Below, one piece after another: positions 11,603-23,208 of a stretch of 64,000 nt of DNA. The notes beneath the pieces were generated by a model that saw only the letters and a list, made by a program, of their open reading frames with translations, was not told the DNA's origin and searched no databases. Position 1 is the stretch's first letter; every line of letters starts with the position of its first letter. This stretch comes from Meloidogyne chitwoodi (Eukaryota > Nematoda > Chromadorea > Rhabditida > Meloidogynidae), in assembly GCA_015183035.1 (NCBI GenBank), contig JACZZP010000013.1, positions 1,612,001-1,676,000 of the forward strand. The letters are read 5' to 3'. Position numbers and translations under genes: made by a program.

Positions 11603-12730
11603 ATGTGCACTAAAGATAATACAACAAAACAAAATGGATCAGCATCAGAGGTCCATCAGACAAATGAATATGAAAAAGCGTCATCTTCCAAAGGGCATTA
11701 TAACAAGGAGTCTGGAAAGGCTGCAAATGGAGATAGAATACGAGACAAAAACGGTTACAGGCAAAGAGCGGTTAGTTTAGATTTTTTTATTTTTAAAAAA
11801 CTGCTCTAATCTCTGGAAAATTTTTTTGTTTCGCTTATTAAATATTAAACTGATTGCAAGTAGGAATTATTTTAAGCTAAATTTGGTACCTTTTTTATTT
11901 CGATACAATTGTTTGCGGACAAAATTTTAATGCTCAACGTTAAAAAATTTGATCTTTTCGAACCAAAATAAAATTTGGTATAAAAATCTAGTGGAACTCT
12001 TCTTTATTCTAAAGGCAGCTTTCTGTATACGCTTGACAAATAATGACAATGCCCAAAATGTTATTGATAAATTTGGCAATATTCAAAATATTAAAGCTCC
12101 TTTGGAAGTGCTTCTCGTTAGTGGAAGAAGAGATGGAAGCGCTGAAAATTATTGGGTGTTGCCGGGTGGTGGAGTTGAACTTAAGGTTTCTTTAAGATAA
12201 ACTTTTATTCTCTATTTTTATTTATTATAGGAAAGTACAGAAGAAGCTGTTGTTCGTGAACTAAGAGAAGAAGCTGGGATTCAGGGTCAAGTGCTTTTTC
12301 CAATTGGAAAATTTATTGTAAGTATTATGATTGAGGTTTGCCAACTTTTTTAAATTGTATTTTAGGATTTTATAATTTTTTGAAAAATAAATTGAAAACT
12401 CTTGTTATTCTTTTTCAGTTTTAACTAAATACTATATTTTATTGTCAGGATGATCAACGTTTTCATCACACAACACTTTATTGCCTGAGTGTTTTAAAAA
12501 CTTTTGATGAATGGGAAAATTGTGAAAATGGTCGAGAACGTCGTTGGATGGATATAGAAGATTCTAGGCGTTTTGTTAAACCTAATCAATTAGCAATGTT
12601 AGAACAAAGCATTACAGCGTATTAATTTTAATTTATTTATACTTTCTTTTAAATAATTTTAAAAAAAATTTAGAGTTGAGGAGAGATTAATGTCATGTAT
12701 TCTTACATTGCACAGAAAAAAATGTTTTGA
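11603..12730 (+). CDS. Nudix hydrolase, diphosphoinositol polyphosphate phosphohydrolase type
   Basis: Predicted to cleave diphosphoinositol polyphosphates and/or diadenosine polyphosphates in the cytosol, as NUDT3/NUDT4 and yeast Aps1/Ddp1 do. Five exons: 11603-11770, 12015-12185, 12231-12317, 12449-12618, 12673-12730, giving 217 aa. Residues 108-130 match the Nudix box GX5EX7REUXEEXGU exactly (REs at 122-123, metal-binding EE at 126-127), and the preceding WVLPGGG is typical of DIPPs. GYRQRA before the fold matches the family's GYKKRA. Reading through the last donor would end the protein at TAA 12623-12625; the spliced form is preferred because the downstream exon is clearly coding-like. 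An eight-A run at 12715-12722 sets the final frame; one A fewer would extend the protein to 12854. Confidence 0.88.
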
Positions 12731-13427
12731 TGTTTCTCCCAATTTAATTTTATTAACACTTTTGGAAGAAGAAAATTCTATTAAAAATAATTTTAATAAA
12801 AAAGAAGATTCTTTAACTAATATTAAAACAACACAAAGTAAAACACAATTTTGACCAAAAACACAAAGCATTAATTTTTTAATTATATTTTCTTTTTTAT
12901 TTGATATCCCAGAATATTTTCGAATTTTTCTAGCATATTTTTGGATATTAAATAAAAAATTTTTTATTCTTTTATTTAATTTCCTCTTTTTTAAGCTTTG
13001 TTTTAGTTTTTTAAATTGACAAATTAACTATAACAAAAGAATTTTTGGTGTTTTTAATATTTAAAACACAAATTTAACACCTCTCTGTTTGCATAATTTT
13101 ATATAAACAATTATTTTTTGTTTTTTCTAATGTCTAACAGCTATTTTACTTATTTTTCCCTTAATATCTATAAGAAAGGAGGTGTTATTATTTTTATTAA
13201 AAGTAAATTATTAATTAAAATTTTGTTTAATAAAAAATATTGGAATTTCACCTCCCCCTTACATTGCTTTTCTTTATTTTTTACATATTTAGTCATATTT
13301 TTGATTTTTAATAATATTTTTTTAATATAAAAAATAAAATTGCTTCTAAAGTTTTTGAATTTTGTTTAAATAACATTATGTATTTTATAGAAAAGTAATT
13401 CTACTTTTTATAAAATTTTATAGGGTT
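12731..13427. other. 3' UTR and intergenic DNA
   Basis: The first 120 bp are coding-like in a shifted frame (see the Nudix entry). The remainder is AT-rich with short low-complexity open frames only. Nothing else is supported. Confidence 0.45.
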
Positions 13428-14460
13428 ATGTTGAATTTTAATATTTGGAGATTTTCTAAACGATATAATTTTGTGAATAGGTTGCATACTGCCATAAGCC
13501 ATAATTGTGGTAAGGCAATAAATTATTTAAATATTTATTTACTGGGTGGGGAATTTAAGATGAAAAACTTAAAAATTGGTAATAAAAAAAAGTCATGTGT
13601 TGGCGTTATTACCCTTTATAAATAATTATTCAATGTTTAGCGTTCACTTCATGTTCTACATTTCCAGCATCACAATCTACATTTATAACAGAAAAATTTC
13701 CAATTCAAAATAGAAAAATTTCAATTTCTTTCGTTAAAAAAGGAGTCCCAGAAATAGATGAAGATGGCCTTCCAATTGACTATAAAACAAATAGATTTAT
13801 CATTGCTGGCAAAAGAGTTGATCAATTTTTGGCAAAAGTTTTGGGAGTTACAAGAACGTTTGTTTTTTAATTAAATTTTAAGGGGAGATTTTCTTTCGTT
13901 GGGATAGAGAATTTTAGTTTTTGGGACTATTGTAGAAAATACAGCTTCTTTCTATGGTCTTCTGACAATAATTAGATTTAATATAAGAGAGTATTTCTCA
14001 TCTGCTAGAATACCTAAATATATTTTAAATTTATTAATATATTTATTTTCTTTCAGTTCATTGGAAAAAATAATTTTACAAGGCTCTGTTCGTGTTAATG
14101 AAGAAATTATTACTAAAAGAGCATATGAGGTTTTTATACATATAAAGAAAATTTAATTATTATATTTTTAATTTTAGATAGATGAGGGTGATGATATTGA
14201 AGTATTTATTCAACCATTGGAAGGGAATGATAAATTGGCAATTACGCAACGTGTACTTGTAGTTGAATGCCAATTTGATGGTAATTGTTTTTTAATATAA
14301 TTTCTGTTCTATATTCTAATAAAAAATTAATTTTTTTTAAATTTATATAGCTGAGAATGGGACAGGTTATAATTTCAAAACACGTTTTTGGCGAGAATAT
14401 ATAACAGATAATTGGAAAAATGGTTTATCATTAAAGCAAGAGGAAGAAGATGATGACTGA
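13428..14460 (+). CDS. MTRES1-like mitochondrial S4-domain RNA-binding protein
   Basis: Homologue of mitochondrial transcription rescue factor 1 (C6orf203), an S4-domain protein that binds mitochondrial RNA/ribosomes. Five exons: 13428-13509, 13641-13857, 14057-14129, 14178-14280, 14351-14460, giving 194 aa. The N-terminus is basic and free of acidic residues (WRFSKRYNFVNRLHTA), as expected for a mitochondrial presequence. The S4 fold is visible as RVDQFLAKVLGVTR, then LQGSVRVNEEIITKRAYEID and GDDIEVFI. A C-terminal FKTRFWREY matches the basic tail region of the family. The protein ends in an acidic EEEDDD tail. The first intron has a good GTAAGG donor; the start is the first ATG of that exon. 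Confidence 0.82.
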
Positions 14461-14815
14461 TATCACTTTCCAGGGTTTTATATAATTTATTTGAAAAATA
14501 CAATATTTTTCAGTTAAATACATAAAAAATATATTTTAAATAATTTTGCTTTATTTATAAAAGGGATTTAAAGTACAGCCAACATTCTCACCACTTACAT
14601 AATAGCTTTACAACCCGGTATCTTTAATTTAATATTTAATCTTTCAAATTATCCCTCTTTACTGCTCTATGTGTTGGAACAAATTTAAATGTTTGCTGTA
14701 CATTATTTGTAAAAAATAGGTAAGAAATAAAAAAAATTGCTGTTTTTTGTGACCTAATTAAGTCAAATCATCTCTTAAAACCAAATAAACATTAAATAAT
14801 TCTTAAAAATCTATT

Positions 14816-17595
14816 TCAAAAATCATTGATTCTATCACCCAGAGATTCTTTATATCGCCAAGAGTCGCCAATTTTTTCGAAAAATCGTGTTTTCCATTGA
14901 ATTCCTTCTTTATCTCTTTTTATTTTTTCTTCTCTCTGACGTTGTTCAATCCATCGTTTTGCTTTAAAATAATTAAAAAACTTTTCGGAAGTTCCCCCAT
15001 TTTTATATTATGTAAATAAAGGCCCAAGGTTTTTGGTAAGGATATCAAATTCTGTCATTTTTCTCAAAAATAAAATTTTCTACCTTGAGTAGCAATCTCT
15101 ATATTGTCACGGAAAAGTTCCAAAGTAACATGCCTCCATAGTCTTCGACTTTCTCTTTCTTCCTGTTTCATAACTGGAATACATTCCTATAAATATAATT
15201 TAATTTTTAAAAAAATAATATAAAATTTAAAAGAAACCTTATTAACATCATTTTTTGCCAAAACGTTTGTAAATAATTGATAATCTCCACAATCACCCTT
15301 TCTCATATATATTTGTGAATTCCATTCACCTTTTAAATGTATTATTGGTTTTTTGGAGGCATAACCAAAAAAGATGTTTCCCTGAATTTGATGAGCTTTT
15401 CCACGGAATATTGGCTTTGTTAAAAATTCAATTTCAGCTCTATACTGAGTTTTTTCACAATGGATTTCAATCTGAAAATAAAAAATTCAATTTCTATAAA
15501 AAAGGAAAACTAACTTTCCCTCCCAACTCAATCCATGGAGTTGACATAATTGATCGGCCATAAGCACTTGGAAATGTAACTATATATTGTTCGCCATAAT
15601 TATGTAAAATAACAGTTCCATTACCAATGTGATGGACGCCTAGAAATAATATAATGATATTTAAAAATATTAAAAAACAGACCAATAGAGAGACCAAGAA
15701 AAGATGATTTTGTATAAATATAACCAGTGCAAGAAACACCCGCTTCAGGATGTTCTGCATAAAATGCAGAGATTGGAGGATGATGGCTGACTTGTTCAGC
15801 AATAAAAGTAACCTTTTTTAGAATTATAAAAATTCGAAAAGTAGTTAAAAGTACTTGATTTGTCCCGGTACCAGGAAATGGTCCTTTTTGAGTTTTTTGT
15901 TCATTAGGGACAGTTCCAGGCAAAGTCCATCGACAACGAAATGTTTCTCCAAGAATTGGGTTATATGGCTTTTTTGCAACACCACTTTTACGCGCAGGAT
16001 AGAATGAATTAAGATAATACTCGACAACGGCTAGAAAACGTGATTCTGGATTATTTAAGTTAACAGCACTAATAAAATCATCAGGATGTGCTAAAATTAG
16101 AAAAAAATATTAGTTCAAAATATCAAAAATACCAAAAAACTCAGAATACATTTCTAAAAGTGATCGACGTTCTAAAATAAATGTTGGTAATGTTACTTTG
16201 CTAAGGTCCATTCCTATGCTGACCTTTTAAAAAAATAAAATGATTTGCACAATAAAAATTGAAAAGAAAAAATTATTAGTTCATAAAATAAAAACCTGAG
16301 AAAGTAAATGCATAAGAACACTGCCATGTTGTTTATTTATATCTCCAACTTCATGTTCATCAGTGTTGGTATAAATTGCATCATAATTTTCATTTTTTGC
16401 ATCTCCTCCACTCCAATCTGGTTCTAATGAGACTAAAGATTCTGTACCATCCAAACTAACATGTTTAAGTGAAATTTGTGACAACCGTTGACCTTTACTA
16501 TTTCGGTGGGTAGACCCAGAAGATGTTATAGAGCCCAGATGCGTTGATCCACGTTTTTCACTTTCTTGTAAATTTTTAGACCTAATAGATCCTTCTTCAT
16601 TTTTGGCATCAAAGAATTCATCATCACTACTTGAAAAACTAACCATTTGATTAACGTCATCCAAAGTTATATCTTCCTATAATTTCCAATTTTTTTTAAA
16701 AGAATCATAACATTTCGATTAAATTTGTTAAAAAGATTACTTTTGTTTCATCATCTTGACCATTTGTTCCTCCATCGCTCGAATCCAGATTTTGTGTATG
16801 ATTAAAACCCAAATCACGCTGTACTTGTTGAAGTAAAATAAGTGAATGGTCAACAGTGCTTTGCAATCGTTTTGCCGTCATTAAAATTTCTGCCAATATT
16901 TTCTTGCGTTTGTGATCAGCCTTTTCCGATTCTTTGTGGAGTTGTTGTTCCAAATTTCGGGTCTAAAATTTGAATTAAAATGTCTTTTTAAATAATCTAA
17001 ACCTGTTCTAATAACATTTGGGACTGATTTTCAGCTGTTGTAACTTTTTTATTCAAATCAACAATTGGATCCTCTTGAGGTGGCTTGTAGTAACCGCATT
17101 TCTCGTGAATTACTCGTTCCAAAGCACGCACCCAAGAATTGCGTTCGTATTTATTCTTACCCTAAATTTTGAAAGTTAATTAATAAAGGTCTTCTTAAAG
17201 AAAATTATCACAATTCTACCTAAACACTTGAAAATATTTTAAATGTAAATTTTTTTTAATTTATAATCCAAAAAAATTCTAGCATTTCCATGAAACGATA
17301 TGATGGAAAAAAGGTTATTAATTTAATGTAAAGTAACTTGAAGATGGAATGTTTTCCCGTCCACAGCCACAGTAAATAATGTGTCATTCTCTTCATCAAT
17401 GCCTAATGCAGCACCTCGAAGTCTGATACAACCACGCTGTTGGCCACGTGCCATTTTTTCTTTAGAACTATAAAAAATATTTGAAAATTTTACAATTAAA
17501 TACGTATAATAGCAGAGCACATCATCATTGAGCACAAAATAACGATGTTGCCAACCATGCATAACATTTGTCCATTTAGACAGTGTTCCCTCCAT
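14816..17595 (-). CDS. Oxysterol-binding-protein-related protein, ORP9-like
   Basis: Lipid-transfer protein working at ER-Golgi/endosome contact sites. Twelve exons: 17595-17504, 17467-17338, 17161-17003, 16962-16741, 16676-16296, 16223-16133, 16090-15855, 15812-15683, 15639-15515, 15471-15238, 15186-15084, 14961-14816, giving 682 aa. A PH domain starts at residue 1 ([24 protein letters not shown]), followed by a coiled-coil region. An FFAT-type motif, [10 protein letters not shown], lies at about 218-227 and should bind VAP on the ER. The ORD follows, with [25 protein letters not shown] and the EQVSHHPP signature at about 443-450. Order and spacing match ORP9 throughout. The first exon begins right after a CTAG acceptor two bases upstream of the ATG, consistent with trans-splicing or with joining to an upstream exon near 18533-18614. 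Confidence 0.92.
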
Positions 17596-17759
17596 ATCTA
17601 GGTATATAAATTTTATAAATATAATTTAAAAATATAAAACAGAAAGTAAAGATAAATTACGAATTTCAGACTGGACAATAAGGTCTAAAATTCTAAAAAA
17701 GATTTTGCATAGAGTGCGGTCACACCTATCATAATCTGACAAAAAATAAACTTCAAAAC

Positions 17760-18555
17760 AATTTATGCTTGGACTCAACTAGCGTGACTCAAAAATTAAA
17801 TGCATCTAGTTTTTGCCCAATTCGTCGCTGAAAAATCAGTTTCGAGGTAAGTGCTGACAGACCATTTCGTCCAATATCGGCCTTATGACCATTTGTCCAT
17901 CCCGTTTTGTCTAAAACCCAAGGGTATAGGAATGTAAAAGTATGCAAAAATATTAGAGTCACGAATCAATCGAGAGATTCTATGTGTTAATTTAATTCAT
18001 AACTCTAATTTTTTACAAAAATAGTTTCAAATACTAGTAATAAAGCTCTGATAATTCACCAAATGTTTTTGCTGTGCAAATCAAGCGATAAACTTGGGTG
18101 ATATAGATATTCGACGCTGTTTTATAAGGAAAAATGGAACAGAAAACGAAGAATGCAACTTTGGACAGTTTTACACTCAAATAGAGCAACTAGGCGAACA
18201 TATAAGTTAGTTTACAAACTGAGCTATCAAGTAACTTCATTTTTTCAACATGATCCAATACCTACACAGACATATTCACATTAGCGAACTCGGAATATCA
18301 AAAATGATTGAGACTCAAATGTTTATAAAATGAAGAAAAAAAATTTTCTAAATTTATGCCTGACCATTTCGTCCAAGGACATTTTGAGAAAATCCAATCC
18401 TTTTGCCAGTACCTTTTTAAGCCAACACCTTTTGAAGCCTAAACCCTGAGGTTTTGCTTAAAAACGAAGGAATGTGGAAATTAGGAGAGCGGAAAAGAAG
18501 AAGTGTAAAAAACGAAAGAGAATGTTGAATACATTTTTGTCTTTGTAAGACTGTT
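17760..18555 (+). repeat. Interspersed repeat, copy 1
   Basis: About 0.8 kb, nearly identical to 26892-27680 in the same orientation. Both begin near AATTTATGCTTGGACTCAAC and both contain repeated words close to GACCATTTCGTCC near each end. In both the similarity fades shortly after GACTGTTAGA. I see no terminal inverted repeat or clear target duplication and no coding capacity. A non-autonomous transposon or Helitron-like element is possible. It lies between the ORP and SSRP1 genes. Confidence 0.8.
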
Positions 18556-18614
18556 AGAGTTTCCTTAATTTCCTGAAAAAGTTGATCGTGAAGGCGGGCA
18601 ACTATTTCTTCCAT
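18533..18614 (-). CDS. Possible first exon of a minus-strand transcript
   Basis: An ATG-initiated frame reads MEEIVARLHDQLFQEIKETL and continues to a GTATTC donor at 18532. It lies 100 bp from the SSRP1 start in a head-to-head arrangement. Its phase (82 nt) joins exactly to the AG acceptor just before the ORP start ATG (exon from 17597), which would add 28 residues to that protein across a ~0.94-kb intron containing repeat copy 1. The exon's 3' part overlaps the edge of that repeat. It could equally be the start of a gene disrupted by the repeat. Confidence 0.35.
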
Positions 18615-18714
18615 TTTTAAATGTTTTATTTAATAAAGTATAATTTTCTTTTTCAAAAAGTTTAAACATTTTTAGCACTTTTTTTCAATCTATTTTCATT
18701 TATTTCAACATTAA

Positions 18715-21700
18715 ATGGCGGACACATTGGAATTCACAAATGTATTTCAAGAAGAAATGGGAGGCCTGGTATTTTTTAAATTTCTCACAAAAATTTAACA
18801 AAATTTGGATTTTATGCTTTTAATTTAACATTCAAAAGGAATCGGCCCATGGGTGGCTGTTGACAGTATAACGTGTAACTATTTAACATTTAGAATGATG
18901 GATTTATCAAGTTCTCAAAGCAAGGTGTTCAATTCAAAAACAAATCTACAGGAAAAGTATTGACAATTACTCCTTTAGAGATTGATCAATTATCTTGGCA
19001 AAAGTTGGGTAATAAACCAGGAATTAAAGTTATGACTAATCAGGGAGTTCATCATCGATTTGGAGGACTGAAAGAAAGTGTAATAATTTTAAAAAAATAT
19101 TTAAAAGTTTTAATCTTTTAAATTTAGGATTTTGATAAAATTTCCAGTTTTATTTCTTCGCGTCTTGATACAATCTTGAATAAGAATGAACTTTCTCTGA
19201 AAGGATGGAATTATGGAGAAACTGAGTTTGAAGGTTTTTTAAATTAATTTTACGATTGTTAAAATTCGATTAATTAGGACAAAATTTAATTTTTAATGTT
19301 GGTGAGAAAATTGCTTTTGAAGTTCCTCTTTCAAATGTTATGCGATGTGTTGGTACAAAATCTGAGGCTATTGTTGAATTTATTGCGAATGAAGAATCTC
19401 CTGTACAACTTACTGAAATGCGCTTTCATATTCCTCAAGATCCAGAAAATGAGGATCAAGATGTCGTTGAGGTTTATTTAAAAATATTTTTTTAATAAGG
19501 AAAGTTATTTTGGAATTATAAAAATATAAAAATTTTATTTTATATAATTTTAAGGAATTTCGCAAAGAAGTAATGAGATTCACCGAAGTAGAAAGTGAAA
19601 AAGACCAAGCAATTGTTACACTTCCGGATATTCTTTTGGCAACACCTCGTGGACGTTATGAAATTAAAGTGTTTCCAAATCATTTATCTTTTCATGGAAA
19701 ATCTTATGACTATAAAATTCCTTTAAAAACGATAATGAGAATGTTTTTACTTTCACACAAAGATGGACGTCATATGTATTTTGTTTTACATATTAATCCT
19801 CCTATTCGACAAGGACAGACTCGTTATCCTTTTCTTGTGCTTGAATTTTCAAAGGAAGATTATATTGAGCTTGATTTATGTTTGACAGAGTTAGTTGTTC
19901 TTTTTTCTCATTTATTTCTTTGGGAATTTTTAAAGTTAAATGTTTGTAAATTTTTCATTAAATTATCCACTATAACTTTATTTTTAAACATCAGAGAGCA
20001 ACTTTCCAAACAATATCAAAACAAACTTGATATGAATATGAAAGGCTTTCTCTACGAAATGATTGCAAAACTTTTCCGTGTTTTGGTTAATTCGCGTATT
20101 ATTGTTCCTGGCAATTTTACAGGGTTTTCTTTTTATTAAAATTTATTTAAAATTTTTTTATAGAGCATCGGGTACTCCAGCAATTTCCTGTGCCGTTCGT
20201 CAATCAATGGGATTTCTTTATCCTTTAGAAAAAGGATTTGTTTATGTGCACAAACCTGCATTATATATTCGTTTTGAAGAGGTTGATAATGTTCATTTTG
20301 CTCGTTCTGATGTTTCTACACGTTCTTTTGATTTTGAAATTGTTCAAAAAAGTGGACAATCTGTTACTTTTAGTAATATTGGAAAGTTAGTTTTATTGAA
20401 AATAAATAAAATATATTAAAATTCAGAGAGGAATATAATAAACTCTTCGATTATGTTCAATCAAAAGGATTAAAAATTCGTAACGCTCAACGTTTGGGAG
20501 AGAAATCGTATAAAGAAGACAAATTTGCTGATAGTAGTGATGAAGAATTGGATCCATATAAAGAAAAATTAAAAGATGATGCTAGAGAAAGAGCAGAAAA
20601 ATTGGATTCTGATTCTGAAGACGGTTTATTTTTTATTTAAAAAATTTTAAATTTTTGTTTGTTGTAGACTTTCTAGAATTTTTATTATTATAATCCCTAG
20701 AAATTAAAAGAATCCATGTCCAATTTTAAATTTGAGGCAAATGAGTCAATCGAAATAATTTTTTTCAAAAATATGCGAAAAGTTAAAGCTCCCTCGTTTC
20801 GTTTTTTATACAAAAATGAAGCAAAATATAAATTGAACAAAAAAGAAGCTCATGTCAGAGGGCTTCTTCTACTAGACCTAATCTTACATTTACCATTTTG
20901 AAAAACATAAAAAAAGGTTTTATAATTATTTAAGGAGTTTAAAAATACGTAAATATTACACAAATGAAATTTATTTTAAATTTTATTTGTTTAATTTTTA
21001 GAGGATTATGACATGGAAAAAGATATGCGTAAACGTCAAAAAGAAAAAGATTCTTCTGAAGGTTCTGGATCTGAACCAGATGAAGAATATGATAGTAGTG
21101 CAGCTGGTTCTGTTTCTGATGATATAATGAATGAAAAGACTGAAAAAACAGATAAACCAAAAAATACTGAAAAGAAAAAAGAAAGGAAGGAGAAATCAAA
21201 TAAAAAAGGAGGTGAAAAGGGTGGTGGTGATAAAAAAGATGGAAAGCATAAGAAGAAGAAAGATCCAAATGCGCCAAAGAGAAATCAAGTTTAAATTTAT
21301 TATTATTTTTAGTAAATTACTTTTTTAATTTTATAGACTTCATTCTTTTTATGGCAAACAGAAAATCGTTCAAAAATTAAAAAAGATGGAGATACTGTTG
21401 CAGAAACTGCTTCAAGAGCTGGACAAATGTGGAAAGAAATGAGTGCTGAGGATAAACTTGTATTTTTTATTTTTTTACGGAGGTCAGAAATTTTAAAATT
21501 ATTTATTATAGCCCTATGAACAAAAGGCAAAGGAAGACAAAGAACGCTATGAACGTGAAATGAAAGAATACAAGGATAATAAGGCAAAGGAAAAATCTGA
21601 TGATGATAATAGTGATGATGAAGCAACTACTACAAAGGTTAATAATAATAAAAAGGCTGTATTAAAATCAACCAAGAATCAAAGTCCAATTAAAAAACCA

Positions 21701-21757
21701 ATTTCAAAAGAATTTGTAGAAGATTCTAGTGATTCTTCTTCTATTATTTCTGATTAA
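18715..21757 (+). CDS. FACT complex subunit SSRP1
   Basis: HMG-box subunit of the FACT histone chaperone, acting with SPT16 on nucleosomes during transcription and replication. Eleven exons: 18715-18768, 18894-19079, 19128-19233, 19278-19471, 19555-19889, 19995-20123, 20164-20385, 20427-20623, 21002-21288, 21337-21459, 21512-21757, giving 692 aa. It starts MADTLEFTNVFQEE as the family does. POB3/SSRP1 PH-like domains follow (LATPRGRYEIKVFP, SFHGKSYDYKIP, LYPLEKGFVYVHKP, STRSFDFEI). After an acidic/basic low-complexity linker comes one HMG box from about residue 562 (KKDPNAPKRNQTSFFLW), then a Ser/Asp/Lys-rich tail. Length is close to human SSRP1 (709 aa) and to C. elegans HMG-3/HMG-4. Confidence 0.95.
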
Positions 21758-22032
21758 TTTATTTAAATATATTTAATGAGGTGTGTGACTGATTTACACA
21801 AATTACAATAAAATTTATTTTTTTTAATCAGAGATGAAAATTGACATCCAAGTGGTTTAAATTTTCTTTTCGAAATAAAAATTCAATATTTCTCTTTAAA
21901 TTAGGAGATATTTAAAAATTAAAACTACTAATTTACAATTTCTTTTAAAGTTGTTGCAGAATTAGTTTTTAAAATTTTTCTTTTGAATTTTGTCTTCTTT
22001 TCTTTTTATAATAACAACATTTAAATCTATTC

Positions 22033-22289
22033 TTAAATAAAACCCCGAAATGGTTGACGAAAAGATCGAGAAAAATTATTTCTTAAAATTAAAGTTTGTG
22101 CTGTACATAAAGACCCTCCAACGAGATAACGAACAAAATGATCTCCTATAATTTCTCCTATTGCATCATTAATTGAACAATAATTGTTTGAAGAAGAAAA
22201 TTGTTCTAAGCTGTTATCAATATCTATTCCTTTTAATAATGGAAATTCTGTATGGCTTCCAATACAAATGGCAGACAGCAAAATTGTTC
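22033..22289 (-). CDS. 3' terminal exon of an unrecognised gene
   Basis: An 85-codon frame begins directly after an ATTTTCAG acceptor and ends at TAA 22033-22035. The peptide (SINDAIGEIIGDHFVRYLVG, ending RQPFRGFI) has normal amino-acid composition, unlike the low-complexity shadow frames around it. It runs convergent to SSRP1. I could not find matching upstream exons in 22290-23200, where an 81-bp tandem duplication lies, so the gene may be partial, rearranged or have distant exons. No family recognised. Confidence 0.4.
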
Positions 22290-22469
22290 CTGAAAATATG
22301 TATAAGATTTAATTATTTTCCGGAAAGTTTTTATGAAAAAATTACGGAATATATTTTTTTATTAAAGAAGTGGAAAAATTCCAAAAAGTTAAAGTATACT
22401 AACATTCCTTCCGGAAAGTTTTATAAATTTCCAGAAATGTTTGTATAAAAATTAAGGAAGGTCATATTA

Positions 22470-22631
22470 GGATAAAATAAAAAATTTATTACTTAGAATG
22501 GAAAAAAATCGAAGAAAATTTAAAAAATTAGGAATATAAAAACCTTATTCGGATAAAATAAAAAATTTATTACTTAGAATGGAAAAAAATCGAAGAAAAT
22601 TTAAAAAATTAGGAATATAAAAACCTTATTC
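22470..22631. repeat. 81-bp tandem duplication, two copies
   Basis: The unit from 22470 (GGATAAAATAAAAAATTTAT) repeats without visible change at 22551, period 81 bp. It ends with AAAAACCTTATTC, which on the minus strand reads as a splice donor context (GAATAAG/GTTTTT). Low-complexity AT-rich DNA with no coding sense. Confidence 0.85.
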
Positions 22632-23208
22632 GGATAAATCACAAACTTAACTTTACAGAACGCATAGTGGACACTTCTTTCCAATTTATTTATTTTCGAG
22701 TCCGGAAAATCCGACATTGGAAAATGCGTCAGTTGAAAATACGTCAGTATAAAAAATTTCTGTGTTTTTAGTGTATTTTTGTTTTTTACTCAAAAATACT
22801 TCTTGTGTTTTTTCAAAATATAAATGAAAAAACAAAAATAAAACAAAAAAAAATTAATAAAAAACACAATACATAAAAAACAAAAAATTTTGGGTTTGGG
22901 TCAGTTCAGTGTTCACCTAAAACAGCCGTTTCAGTGTCAAATTCGTTTTAAATTTTTACAATGTTTTTTATGGAAATGCGGCTGGATTTCCAATGAAGAA
23001 ATTCATACAATTCAATAAATAATTTTGATTTTACACCAAAATTTTATTAAAACACAAAAAAATACATTACAACAAACAAATAAACCACAATATATGATTA
23101 GATGATATATATAGATTACAAGAAATATACAATGGTAAATACATAACCTAAGATAATCAATAATAGTCACCTATACATCAAATATTTATATTATTTCATA
23201 TTTTTCTC
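22632..23208. other. Intergenic DNA
   Basis: AT-rich, with short direct words such as AAATGCGTCAGTTGAAAATACG. No supported gene, tRNA or mobile-element boundary. Confidence 0.4.

Noticed and set aside
12619..12625. Stop codon immediately after the fourth Nudix exon as the true end.
   Set aside because: A GT donor two codons earlier joins in frame to a coding-like fifth exon. The shorter end remains possible as an alternative form.
20716..20901. 61-codon ORF inside the longest SSRP1 intron.
   Set aside because: It does not join in phase with the neighbouring exons, and SSRP1 is complete and continuous without it.
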